Shown piece after piece: positions 36,560 through 48,368 of a stretch of DNA of 64,000 bases. The translations under genes were made by a program, and so were the position numbers. Position 1 is the stretch's first letter. Each line of letters starts with the position of its first letter. The notes under the pieces were generated by a model. It was not told the origin of the DNA and did no database searches. It saw only the letters and a program-made list of their open reading frames with translations. Origin of the DNA: Toxotes chatareus (taxonomy: Eukaryota; Chordata; Actinopteri; Toxotidae); contig CM028900.1 of assembly GCA_016801885.1 (NCBI GenBank), positions 16,014,972-16,078,971 on the forward strand. The letters run 5' to 3'.

Positions 36560-36970
36560 AGCTCCAGATAGACTCTTTATTAATGAAGTGGCTCTGGTTT
36601 TCCATTGATTCTACTCTGTCATCCTAGTCAGGGCATATAGGGTCTGGTGGGGCACAGATTATGCCAGTATGACTCTGTGGCTTTGGTGGGAAATGTTACA
36701 TGTGGGAAATTATTCTTGGCAGCCGTTTTCAAAGGCCCCTGGAATAGTTAATATCTGCGACTGTATGGGTTGGAGCTGCAGGGCCCTTTGTGCTTTACTG
36801 GGCCATAGTTGTGGTGAGGGGAAACCACTGCAGCCATTGATCTCAGCCTGTTCACCTCTCAGAAAGAATAATAACAAGCTGCTCGCCTTCTGTCTTTATG
36901 GCACTTGGCTTCTCTGTATTTTAATAAGCGGTTTGGCCACGGGCGCAGCTCTGACGCACGGGTTAAAAAA
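36560..36970. promoter_or_regulatory. Candidate conserved non-coding element
   Basis: A dense, low-repeat block has TTATTAATGAA, GGTGGGAAATGTTACATGTGGGAA, GGAATAGTTAATATC and CAGCCATTGATC motifs. ORFs over it do not resemble a protein. It is called only by texture, so alignment to other vertebrates is needed. Confidence 0.25.
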
Positions 36971-39299
36971 TACCACTGCAGTGGCGTCTGGTGATGGTTT
37001 TGACTCCGAAGAGCTTTTTTTTCTTCTTTTTTTCTCTCCCTCCTCTAATAGGGAAGTGTGTTTCTCATAAAGAAACATGCTAAAACTTAGATCCATGGCT
37101 CTTTGAAATAGCTTATGGGTGGTGAACCATGGAGACTGCTGCTTTAATTATCAGTCCATTTTTTCCACTTCTTACTTTGATTGTGACTGATTGGATGTTA
37201 GCTCTGCTCTCAGAAACAGCCTCATTAGTTATCAAAGATTACTTTATTAAACGCTTCATGCTATAGCCATTTTTCACTCTTTGACAATCTGATGGTTTTA
37301 CAGATCCATTAATGCCAAACTGCTTTGTTTTTTTTTTTTTTTATGGCTACAGCAGTAATACTAAAAGTAGGTCTTGGGGACACCCAGGATTTTGTCAGGG
37401 ATTTCAAGGAGTCCTTGAAGTGCTTCCCAGCATTTTATGCTACCTGAGGAATAATCTTTTTTTAAATTTAATTTTCACTTTAACTGTTAACCTCCAGCTC
37501 ATAGAATAAACATTTACGCAATACTATCTCAAGTTTCTCCATCTGGATTTATTTGATGTAGGTAATATTCTCATGTGCTCACTTTACACTGTGATTTTGG
37601 AATGATCCTATATTTAAACAAACACTACTACTATGCTAATATTTTTTTGATTTTTTGTCAGGGACAAGTCAACATGACTTGACCTTATGACAACATGAGG
37701 CCAGAAGAGGGCAGACAAGCTACACCAGAGAGAAGAAAGACTTTGATCCCTGGCCAAGAAAAGGAGAGATAGAAAATAAAATCCTTTTAACACTATTACG
37801 TGAGGAAACCAATCAATTCCTAAGAGCAATTTGAGTGAGCTGATGTTACCAGGCAATTTCTATCTGGCCACAGCCATGAGGAAAACTGTAAATTTTTCGA
37901 GTTTGAATTGTCCTCCATTAAAGTAATGGGGTTCTAAAAGAGAGACACGTTAAACTGTTGCCTTTCATAGGCATGAGCACGTATTTCACAAGTTATTGAA
38001 GCGTCAGTAATTTATCGGTACCTGTGACGGTGTCAGAGACAGCTTTAACACAATACTCTCTGCAGTCTGCACTCTCTGGACAATAAAGAACAGGATTTAT
38101 GAATGGGAAGAGAATCAATCAATAGGCAATAATATTTCTCCTGCTGACAAAACATGTTAGGAGGAGAATTCAATCAAAGTTTGACGGACTTGTTTTGTCA
38201 TTTTGTTGGACTTGCCCTCCAACCCAGCAGTGTTTCATAAACCAGTACACACTAAAACTGCACTGAAACAGCCACATAACTCGTGCAGGAGAGAATGAGG
38301 TCAACAGTGTCTGGCACTGGTGTTAAAGCCACAAGCTACAATTTTCCAACCTTATACTTTATCTTTTTCTGAGGAGAGCTTATGTTTTTTTTTAGTTTTT
38401 GTTTGGGTTACAGAGCTAATAGACTGCTTGGTGGTTATTTATTGGGATGTTTTTAGTGTCCAAACAATGTTTTTTCACAAAGAAAGACATTACATCACAG
38501 CATCTTGTCCAGTCACTTCTTGCCACAAAGTAGTGGTAATTTCCTGGAAAGGTCTACTTAGACTCCAGATGCAAGTAAAGTAATAACATTTACATTTTAA
38601 GGACATTACACAAAGAGGGAATGAGTTCAACTACATTGTGTTATGTGTAGAATCAGGTTTGGCCTCATGTTTGTTTGACCTTGTGTGACCTTTAAGCCCT
38701 TGTTGGGAGTATGCATCACATACTGCCCCTGTAGCATCTCTCTCCATTACATCCCCTGATGTCTGAGCTGACATCATTCCATTCCGTTTCAACACAGATT
38801 GGTTTGGACCAACGAGGCAGCCGTCACAGTCCATATCAGCCCCCTCTCTTGGCCTGGCGGTGTATCCTTACACATGAATCATTATCTCACGTAAACAGTG
38901 GAAATGCGAGACTGCCGAGGGAACGAACGCCATTGAAGGCAACAAAGCGAGGGCTGAGTGAAAGGATCCTGGGCGGTGACACTCTCGTTTAGCATCAATT
39001 AAGAAAACAACAAGCAGAGCTGTTTCTGAAGGCAGCTGGATTTGATGTGTTTATTTATACTGAAGCAAATGTGTGTGTTTGAACGAGTGAATGCATCCAA
39101 GGATGTTTGAATCAGAAAAACATGGAGGGAACACGGGTAACAAAAATGTCCCCTCACATTGAGATGTACTTGAGTTCAGCTTGCATACAATACCCTCTCT
39201 CTCTCTCTCTCTGTTTATCTCTTTACGTTCCTCTGTCTCTTTCTCACACATAGTAGCTCCACTGTGCAGCTTTGCACTGAGTCCCTTTCGTATGCAGTG
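36971..39299. other. Gene-free DNA
   Basis: No coding, RNA or transposon feature was recognised. Simple tracts include T-runs near 37017-37036 and 37326-37342 and (TC)n at 39194-39212. A perfect palindrome with TGATGTC / GACATCA arms lies near 38757-38776. Confidence 0.4.
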
Positions 39300-39670
39300 C
39301 AGGGGCCCCCGGTGAGGGCCTTCCCTTGGCTCTCGAACTAAATAGAGAAGATGGTGTTATCTGAATGCTGCCAGGAGGTTGTCAGCTCGTATTGGGCCGA
39401 GCTGACCGAGTGGCCGGTTGGCGGATGCGTGTCGATGCCAGGCTCCCTGTGCCTTCCCTCTGTGGACATCTGCTGTGTGTGGAAAAGCTGTGGAGTTTGC
39501 CTGTGGTTGCATCTTAATCCTTCATCTCTCCGGCTCCAGCCATGCCTGGCCGAGCAAACCAGCAGCTCTGCTCGCCTTGCTTGTATTAATTGCCCTTGTC
39601 TGGCTCGCTGTTTGCTTCTGATTACACTCATTAATTTCAATTCCCTGGGAAGCCACCACCACCGTAGCTG
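39300..39670. promoter_or_regulatory. Candidate conserved non-coding element
   Basis: A GC-balanced block ends in TTGTATTAATTGCCCTTGTC and GATTACACTCATTAATTTCA, a cluster of TAAT/ATTA homeodomain-type cores. Long ORFs on both strands are mutually exclusive shadows with no recognisable protein. Confidence 0.25.
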
Positions 39671-39680
39671 CCTTTAGACA

Positions 39681-39725
39681 GGCACACACACACACACACA
39701 CACGCATACACACACGCATACACAG
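39681..39725. repeat. (CA)n-rich microsatellite
   Basis: CA repeats interrupted by CGCATA units. Confidence 0.8.
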
Positions 39726-42700
39726 ACATGCATGGACAAGCATAAATGCATATCTGTATGGACACAATCTTACATTTTATGTGAAGTATTCAACGTTCTT
39801 TAAATTGATTTGTTTGTCCAAGCATGCTCTAATTATTTGGCACACCCACATAACACTGCCATTATGGTTCAAAATATGGAGGAGGCAGCTATAAAATAAC
39901 TACAGGTGGGTGGGGAAGTGTGTTTTGTGCAGTGCTTCAAATACTACACTCCATATCTTTCTTCTTAAATATTTTTTAATGTGTTTTTATGTACCATATT
40001 CACAGATGCAAACACATCATCTGTGTCATCAGCGACTGGCCATGTGGATGTCATCAGCAGCTGTGGTCTGTGTCTGTTTCTACCCTGGTGGTTCTCTCTT
40101 CGTGAGACAGGGGACAAGAAGAAAGTTGCTCTGACCTGCTGGTCATAAGTCAGTGTCCTCATCCCAGCAGGTGGACCACATCTGGTAAAATCCCAACATC
40201 TGGGCTGGCAGGGTGGCCTCGTAATTATAACCTCTCTACAGACTTTGTTCAAAATTGGTTGGAAAAATCAATGTCAAGCCATATTATTACCTCTGACTCA
40301 TTAAATTTTCAAACTCTTACGCAAACATTTCCACTTAGCAAATGTCACATAATTAGCTAAACTACAGCAGCTTAGTGACAATACCAAAGAGAGAATGTGA
40401 GATTTTAAAACCTGCTCTTAATGAACAAGCATGAAACTAACTGAGAGCGTGTTTATGAGCGTAATCTACAATACAGAAAAAATATCAGGCAACTTAAATA
40501 TTTAAAGACGAAACACTGGCACTTCATCCCGGATAACACATTAGAATCACATGCAGATTCCAAATGTGTGGCTGCATGCAGGTGTGTGTGTGTATATACT
40601 GAAATCTTCACACTGTATTTATCATCCACAGCACTATCATCAGCTTGTATCTGTTAGTCTTTTAAAGTTGAGAGTGACATACCAAGCGTGGCTGCTACTC
40701 CTTCTCAGCAGCTACTAAGCCGACCTAAGGAGCAGTAAAACCCCATAATACCAAACTGTGTGGCCTCTTGCCTCTGTCAACCTATCACCTCAGAACCTGG
40801 GATTTTCTGGGAAAGCGGGGGCTTCTGGACTGACTCATCAGACAGCTGTACCTTAAAGGGCCTCATGGGGGCGTCACCCTGAGGGTCACTGCCTTGGGTT
40901 GTGATTTGATGGCCAGGCACAAATAAAAACCCCTGAAGCTTGACAACTTCCTTGCTGAGCCCACGTAACCCAATTAGTGGACCAGTTCTCAGTCGGAGAA
41001 AATGAAAACATTCCGGACGTGAAATCCCAAGATGGCTGTATTCGTTTATTAAATCCACTGCTTGTTTCACCCTCTTCCTGAGATTTTCTAGGACTGATTT
41101 TAATGGTTCACCAAGGAGTGACTCAACAACTCAATGTCATGCCAGTGGGTTGCAAATGCGCTGTACTCCCGGCAGCACTGAATCCTGCAGACAAGCCAGA
41201 GTACTTCACATCATTATGTTAACTTTTTGTTATCTTTTTAGATTGCATCATTTAGCTCTGTTGGTGCTAAAAGTCTACATTACCCAGTGGGGAGTGTAAG
41301 CTTTGGGGCTGAAGATGCTGGAGGATGAAGGCCAAGAGAAGAATCTGTGCTCAAGAAGGTCATATTGATTGATAAAGCACCCTGTGGATTGGGTTGTGGA
41401 TCGCTCAGCCCCCATAGTGTGTTTGCTCTGGGTTACCAGACTGCTGCCTAAAGGCCCTGAACAACAGGCAGGGAAAGACAGTGAAATCAATGACCGTCTC
41501 ACACAGGGCTCCTTGGGTTCTTCCCAATCATCTAAAGAGGCTCCCTTGGCACACAGACTTGCACCTACCTCCACCGAAAAAAATAGCATTATTTGTTAAA
41601 GATACTACAGTTCAGGGAAGGTTAGAAAACACCTCCTGCACTAAAGCAGCAATCGATGACTGGAGAAAGATCCAATTCTGCCAAAAATAAAGGCATCCTG
41701 ACATCAGAAAGCCACTTGCAGACAAAAATACCACAAATTCCAGCTTGCGATAGATGAGAATGATGAGGAAAGCATGTAAGGAAGGCTATATTTGCCTATT
41801 GAGACCAGGCCCCCTGTGTCTTCTCATTCCCTCGTGGAGTCCTGACAGAGCCAGATAGGCCTCTTCACCACTGACAGCCAAATGTCCTCATCCATCCTCA
41901 TCCAAGAGGCCCGCAGGCGTCATCAAACCCGTCTAGATTTCCCCCGACGAAACCCCAAAGCAGAAATCTCTTGCCCCAAGCCCAGAAAAGCGATGGAGCT
42001 GGGAGTATCCCCGCGGAGCCTCTGTCAATATGTCATCATCGTCATAGCTGCCAGTTGGCAGCATACTGTAGTAACCCGCTGCAGATGTGTCAGCAAAACA
42101 GCCTCCATTTTATTATTATTTCTTTCCTCTGAATATCCATTGCAGTATACAAACTTCCTCTCCCGTCACCCGTTAGGTCATAACTCAAGCAGCCCATGAT
42201 GTGCTTCCCATTCCTGTGATAGAGAGGTATTTGTGATGATGAAGAGACACCCATGTGGGGGGGTGTTTGTTTTTTGTAAGACGGGGACTCTTAGCCGAGC
42301 GGAGCTGTATCAGCAGACGTAAGCACTTCTTGTCCTACCTGGCTGTGCTGACAACACAATTTCAGCCGGTTTGGAAAACAAGCCAACCATTTCATAGGAT
42401 GATACGCCTTCTATACAAATGTAGTGTATGAATTATTTCGTTTTATCTTTGCGTGTGTTTCGCTGCAAGAGGACAATATGGGGATTTGGCTATAAAGAAA
42501 AAGTTGTCTCCTCTTCGATACAGAAAAGACATAGCTCACAAAAAAAGCTTTAAGAAAAACGTTGGGAAGCATCCTGCCCACAGATTTCTAATATCACCAC
42601 TTAACCCCCCACAATAACCTTTTATGATTAGCAATAATAGTAAACAACAGTGACAACATGTAGAGTTTATGAGTATTTGTTCATTTAGAATAGAAGGTGC

Positions 42701-42759
42701 ACTGTAAATATGAAGCACTATGCTAAAAGCCAGGAAATTACAGCAATATCATAACCATT
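39726..42759. other. Gene-free DNA
   Basis: No coding exon was recognised. Sub-blocks 40740-41100 and 41780-42200 have the even composition typical of regulatory DNA, but no specific element can be named. Confidence 0.35.
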
Positions 42760-43230
42760 TGGAGAAGAGAATCATACACAGTGGGCCTCATATCATCAGG
42801 CTTCATATGGTAATTATGGCCTATAGTGCATTTAGTGGGGGGTCATAGAGAAAGCGTCGCAGGAAAAAACGGGACAAATAAAGAAAAAGGAGAGGCAAAA
42901 GGAGAACGAGTGAAGACTGACTTCTCCCCACAGAGTACCGAGCAGTGGGTGCTTTCCTCGCAAATTACAGGAAATTGCAACTTTGCAGCTATTGCAATGA
43001 ATTTATTCTGCATGTCAAAGAGGAGAGCAGAACAAGTCTACACATGTTGTCGTGACCTTCCCTAGGCAATGCATGTAATGCTCAGCTAATAGGGGGACAA
43101 GATGACTCTGAGATTTCATTTCAGGAGCAGCAGCGGTAATGGCAGAGATGATGATCATGACTGCATTACATGCAATTGGATTTAAAACATTTGAGATATT
43201 TTGTTTACATCCCATGAGATGCCAATAAAT
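42760..43230. promoter_or_regulatory. Candidate conserved non-coding element
   Basis: Contains GGTAATTATGGCC, GCAATGCATGTAATGCTCAG, GTAATGGCAGAGATGATGATC and TTACATGCAATTGGATTTAA, motifs typical of homeodomain/POU-bound enhancers. There is no plausible ORF. Confidence 0.25.
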
Positions 43231-45044
43231 AAAGTTTTCTCCTGGCTTTGTGGCACAAAGCTTTAACTTTCCAACACTGACTTATATCGGATTATGTTTA
43301 TATTGAGTCTAGCACACACAGGCTGCATGTGACCTTTGACCAGGGAATGTTTTTCATAGCTGGGTCATCCATCTTCATTTTCTCCTGGTGGTTACTGTGT
43401 GTACAGCAGTAATTTAAACAGCACGAGGTGTTTGGATAACTCTCTCCATCGCGGTAAACACACCCAAGATATCTGAAATGACGTCCATCAGTCAAATTTG
43501 TTTCAATAAGGGATCAGGTTAACTTCATATTATCACTCACTGTAACTGAACTCTCAGGGGTCACATTCTTCAGCCACATAAAGTTTGAAGACAGGTTTTT
43601 TGGGAATGATTCCAGGAATCCAGAGGTACCACAGACAAACACTCGGGCCCTTCATATTTCTAGTAAATGTCATATGAGGCAAAAAAATAAATAAATAAAT
43701 AAAAAAAAAAATTTATTCCTACTAAATTTTTAGTTTTCTATTTGAAACTGCATGCATTTCCCTGCATCAGTTTTACTGTTATTTTCTTTTTTTGTCAACA
43801 TTTGCATTTAAATGTAAATTCAAATGAACCAAAGTTCAGTAACCTGTAGAAAAGGTGTTAGAAGTAATGTCCATATGACAATACAAATACAAGTATCAGT
43901 GGCGACTTTAGTCGGAAGCATGCAAGCGTTTCTTTTAGGCGGACATCAAACTAATTAGCATGGTAGAAAAATCAATTATAATTTAATGAATGACTGTAGA
44001 GTCTGCATCAGCAAGACCAGTTACAAAGAACGATCACAACAATGTGAATTCAGCTGGCAGTCATTGAGTTAAAAGAACTGCAAATTGCACAGGATGTTCT
44101 GAAAAATGACACAATACCTCCATGTTGATGGAACAGCACAACCACTGTTTGCAGTGTTTTTTTCTTTCAGTTTATCTGATATAAAGTCAACTGTCCTTCC
44201 TGCCACTATAAATCCTGAGACACTGACAAAGTGAGGGAGTATTCAAATCAGCATGTTCCAGCAGCAGTCGATGGCCAGCCTCTCAAAGATGCTGATTGAC
44301 ATTTTATACAGCGCCTGCCGTTTAGTGGTATTGATGGCATTCAGCTCAACTGTATATTCTTTTAATAAGGGTGCAGGCTGATGCCTAGTGCTTTCAAAGT
44401 GCTCTTTAAGAGACAGTGAGATGCAGAGAAAGGGAGGGGGACACAAAGAAGGTCAGAATTAAGTGATGTGCTTTCTCTAAAGCAATTATTTTAAGATACC
44501 GGCTTTTTTCACTTGGCTGGGTAAACACAGTATTTGAACAATGACTGTGTGGTTAAAGTGCTCATTGTTAGCTTCAATTTGAAGGTGTCACATTGACATC
44601 TAATGAAATTGATATAATTGACATAACTGTAAGATCACAGAATTCTGTTCTAATAAATCCTGACTAAAGTGTACAACCCACAGACATAGGCAGAGGCATT
44701 ATAATATCTTTCTTTCCATTTGCCTTGACTTTGGATTTCTTGATGGATTTTGCCAGTGAGAAATATTCCAGTCCAGGACACCTTTAAAAACAAATGAGTC
44801 CTACACTGTTCACCCAATATGGATGTTCACCTCACCACTCTACAGCAAAGCTAAAACACAGCACTGAAACCTCATCATCACATCTACTGTAACTGAGTAG
44901 AATGAAACAGCGAGAGAACAGACAATTTAAGACACACTATAAATTTAGATCTAAAGAAAGGATCACTTTCAGTAGTTTAAATGGTGATAGTGACTGTGCC
45001 TCTTAAGCCTGCGTATACACTGGATGTTGTAGAGGTCTACTGTC
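43231..45044. other. Gene-free DNA
   Basis: AT-rich, with an (ATAA)n/A-run tract at 43681-43711. No gene was seen. Confidence 0.4.
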
Positions 45045-45298
45045 CCTGTAAGTCCTAAGCAAAAACATTAAAACTGTCAAAAGGCGCCTTTGTCCTCCTC
45101 TTATTTTTCAATCAGGCCCAGGGTACAACATCTATTCCCAGTTAACTTTTATTAATGCATCTGAATCTTTCTACCTGTAAGTCCTAAGCAAAAATATTAA
45201 AAGTGTTGAAAGGCGACTTCTGTCCTCCTCTGACTTTTCAATCAGGTCCGAGGTACAACATCTATTCCCAGTCATGTTTTATTAATCCATCTGCATCC
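45045..45298. repeat. Tandem duplication, unit 129 bp, two copies
   Basis: Copy one starts at 45045 and copy two at 45174, both with CCTGTAAGTCCTAAGCAAAA. They share GGTACAACATCTATTCCCAG and a TTTTATTAAT-CATCTG ending. They differ by scattered substitutions and small indels, so the duplication is old or relaxed. Confidence 0.9.
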
Positions 45299-45929
45299 CC
45301 AAAAACTAGGCCAGTCACACAGAGCCCAGACTGTCCACTTGTCTCGTACAGATGGTATTACTGTTTTTTTTCTGTTTTTGTACCTGAGTCAAATGCACAG
45401 AACAGTTCTCATGTCATTTTTGTAATGAGAACTGTCTTTCTGGGGGACAAAGAGCATGTCCCCTAGAGAGACAGTGTTATTGAATGTCTCTGCTGCACGA
45501 ATACGCATGCTGTCAATATGACTACGAGCTTGCAGTTTTGGACACAGTAATGAGCAGAACAGTTTGCAGTGAGTTTGACAGGCTCTTGTGTCCAACAAAA
45601 CAGTGAGAGGCTGCTTTAATTCATAAGACTCTTCGTTTCTCTCTCCCCAGCCATCCCCGTTATAAATGCCATTGGGCATGCACTTAGTCTAGACACTCGA
45701 CCACACAAGGCGACACTGGTTGCCCCCAAGTCTTAGACGCTGCCATTTGTGTGTGTACATGAGTGTGTGTGCTGCTGAATTCGTGTATTGCAATCTACTT
45801 AGACGAAAGGAAAAAGAGATTCATATGCCACACATGTGTATCACGTGGTACTGACAGAAAGGGAGACAGTGTGAGACCCCCCCACCCACTCCAACCCCCT
45901 CCACCTTCCCCCATGGGTACTAGGAATCT
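45299..45929. other. Gene-free DNA
   Basis: No gene was seen. A C-rich tract (ACCCCCCCACCCACTCC and onward) lies at 45876-45912. Confidence 0.4.
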
Positions 45930-46250
45930 GTGGCAGACAGTGGCACCCGCTCCGGCTACTGCTTTAATTAAAGCCCTAATGATAGGCTTTCAACTGAGAA
46001 GCAACTTATCATCGCACATAATCGCTCGGCACTAGTTAGTGCTGGCAGAATTGCAACCATCTGCTCTGCTAAGAATACATTCTGATCATTCTTTATATAG
46101 CCCTAGTAGTTTATGTACAGTATTTATATTAGGAGACCCCCATTATGTAAAAGTCTGTTTAAACATTGTCCATTAATGGGGCACATCTGTGTTACAGGCG
46201 CTTGGATCAGCAAAGCAGCTGAATAGCTAAAAATCCTTTTTTTTTTAAGG
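45930..46250. promoter_or_regulatory. Candidate conserved non-coding element
   Basis: Contains GCTTTAATTAAAGCCCTAAT, a palindromic homeodomain-type site, then CAACTTATCATCGCACATAA and GTCCATTAATGGGGCAC. Not coding. Confidence 0.3.
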
Positions 46251-47679
46251 ATGTTTCACGATAATTGGAATGTACTGTAGGTGATAGGTGATACTGGATT
46301 TCTTTTTTTCATGTCAAGTTTTCACAGCTTTTTTTATTAGCTTATTTTCTTTGTCCCTAGGCATCATGTGGATTTGAAAGTCCTGTAAAAGAGTCCTGTA
46401 AGTACCGACTGTTTGAGCACAATAAAAGGTATTACTTTCATGCACCAAACATATGACATATAAAATATTTTTAAATGTTATGTGTACAGTACTTCTGTAC
46501 CTTGCAGAAATACACAGCAACTACACACCAAAGAGGTTGTTGTGACAAGACTACACATTCAGTAAACAGCAGTATACATCCACACGTGCAGCTTTGTGGG
46601 TTTCCAAGAAATAGTCCGGAGCAAACAAGGTCAGCCTTGCTGTTTCCCGCTTTTGCCAATCTTTTATGTTAGCCAGCTGCTGGCAGTAGTTTTTGCTGTA
46701 GCAACATGAGAGAGGAATCTATCTCCTCATCTAGCTCTCAGCAAGAAAGGGAATAAATGTATTTAACCTCACCAACACCAGCTATAATGCATTTGTTGTG
46801 CTCATATTAATTTAGTTTGTCTGGGTATATACTGAACATGTCTACACACTGTGACCCTAAACAAGATGGATGACTGATGAACAGGTGGATGGATGGAACT
46901 TCAGTGGATATTCTAAGTTCAAATTCTGATAAAGGATAAAACACTTTCACCAAAAAGGGGCCGCACTTTTTCCAAAGAGGAAAAACTGTCTTGTTTACAA
47001 AGGGAGATCACAGTTTGGCTTGTGAGGAATATCTGTAAGCTGGACATCTGATGAATTTTCAAAGTGAATAAGATCCTATATGGTGAGTAAATCAAAGAAG
47101 CTGTCAATTACACCCGAGAAACATGCTGCATAAACACAGCATTAGATCTGGTCCATGGTGTGTGAGAAATGCTCCTGTTATGTACTGGAAAAGCTCCGTA
47201 TCACAGGGAAGTTAATTTCCACAAGCACCGTTTACAAAGCAGGTTTTAGTAATGTATTGTTTTCTTAATGTTTAATTTGCTGACATAAACTAAATTACTA
47301 ATTTACAAGAGACTGTTCTCACACTTTCGTGACGGTGTTTTACTTTTCGTGGAATGAGATTTACTTCCAACAAATCAATCTGAGGTCATATAAGGAGCAC
47401 TAGGGATTATTTACTAGCTCTGAGACACAGCCATAGTCTATCTGACAGAAAAGCTGCACCCTGAGAGCTGATGTAATTCTCCTCCATGTTGGGTGCCTCA
47501 AATGCTGTGCTGATAGAAAAAGCTTTGGCACAGCAAAGTGATGAGAGCAGCTTGCCACCACTGATGTAAATCCTGCCTCTGTTTACTGAGAGTTCCTGAT
47601 CAAAGGAAGGAGGGAGAGATGGAGGGTCACGGGGAGAGATGTGAAATAAAAAGAAAGTTGCAGAGCTGCAAAGCTGAGT
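46251..47679. other. Gene-free DNA
   Basis: Ordinary AT-rich intergenic sequence. No recognisable gene or transposon. Confidence 0.4.
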
Positions 47680-48240
47680 CACCGTAGGTGTGTGTCTGAT
47701 GTGTACTGTGGGGTTAATAGCGTCTGTGTGTGTGGGGGAGTTTAATATGGGGGTCTAATAGCCTGCATTAAGCTGAGAACATTATAATGTTTTGATTTTT
47801 CATGCCATACTGAATTCAAATTAGAGCAGGTCACTTGTCAGGGTCTGTTTAATATGCCTGTACAATTAATAAGGTCCTAATTCCACTCAAAATCTCCTAC
47901 TTCAGAGTTTTTCCACTGTGAGATATACATCTCTTTTATTCTGCCTCTTATTATCTTTGTTTATCTTCTTTTTTTGCAAATTGACCTGGTCTCCTTCAAG
48001 TTCACCCTGTGGCACAGCATCTCTGTGTATCTCCTGCCCCCAGCTGAAAGCCAACAGATGATGACACAAGAACACTGTCTGCCTCTTTAATCATTCATGC
48101 TTCATTAACTGGCTGTTATCATTTTGCATCTCTCCTTTGAAGGGGATGAGAAAGGTGCAGGGCTGTAGCAATAATCAATTTTCCTGTAACCCAGCAGTGG
48201 GATTCTTATCAAGCTGAGCAGAATAACAATTCAATAAAAC
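47680..48240. promoter_or_regulatory. Candidate conserved non-coding element pair
   Basis: Two blocks are suggestive: GTACAATTAATAAGGTCCTA with GAATTCAAATTAGAGCAGG near 47810-47890, and CTCTTTAATCATTCATGCTT with AGCAATAATCAATTTTCC near 48085-48185. Both are rich in TAAT, ATCAAT and POU/TCF-type words and free of repeats. Confidence 0.3.
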
Positions 48241-48348
48241 AAACTTTTGGAGCTCAAAGCAGGTCAGTGGATCCCAGTTCTTTGAAAGGGTGCCTGTCAG
48301 CCACAGGCGCTCTTTATCACAACACAGTGGCAGAAAATGGTTCACAGC

Positions 48349-48368
48349 TCTTTATGGTACCATAAAGA
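48349..48368. repeat. Perfect 20-bp palindrome
   Basis: TCTTTATGGTACCATAAAGA reads the same on both strands. The surrounding sequence resembles the hairpin ends of short teleost DNA transposon remnants. Confidence 0.9.

Noticed and set aside
36669..37070. 133-codon plus-strand ORF
   Set aside because: Composition and termination in a T-run suggest chance. It overlaps a candidate non-coding element.
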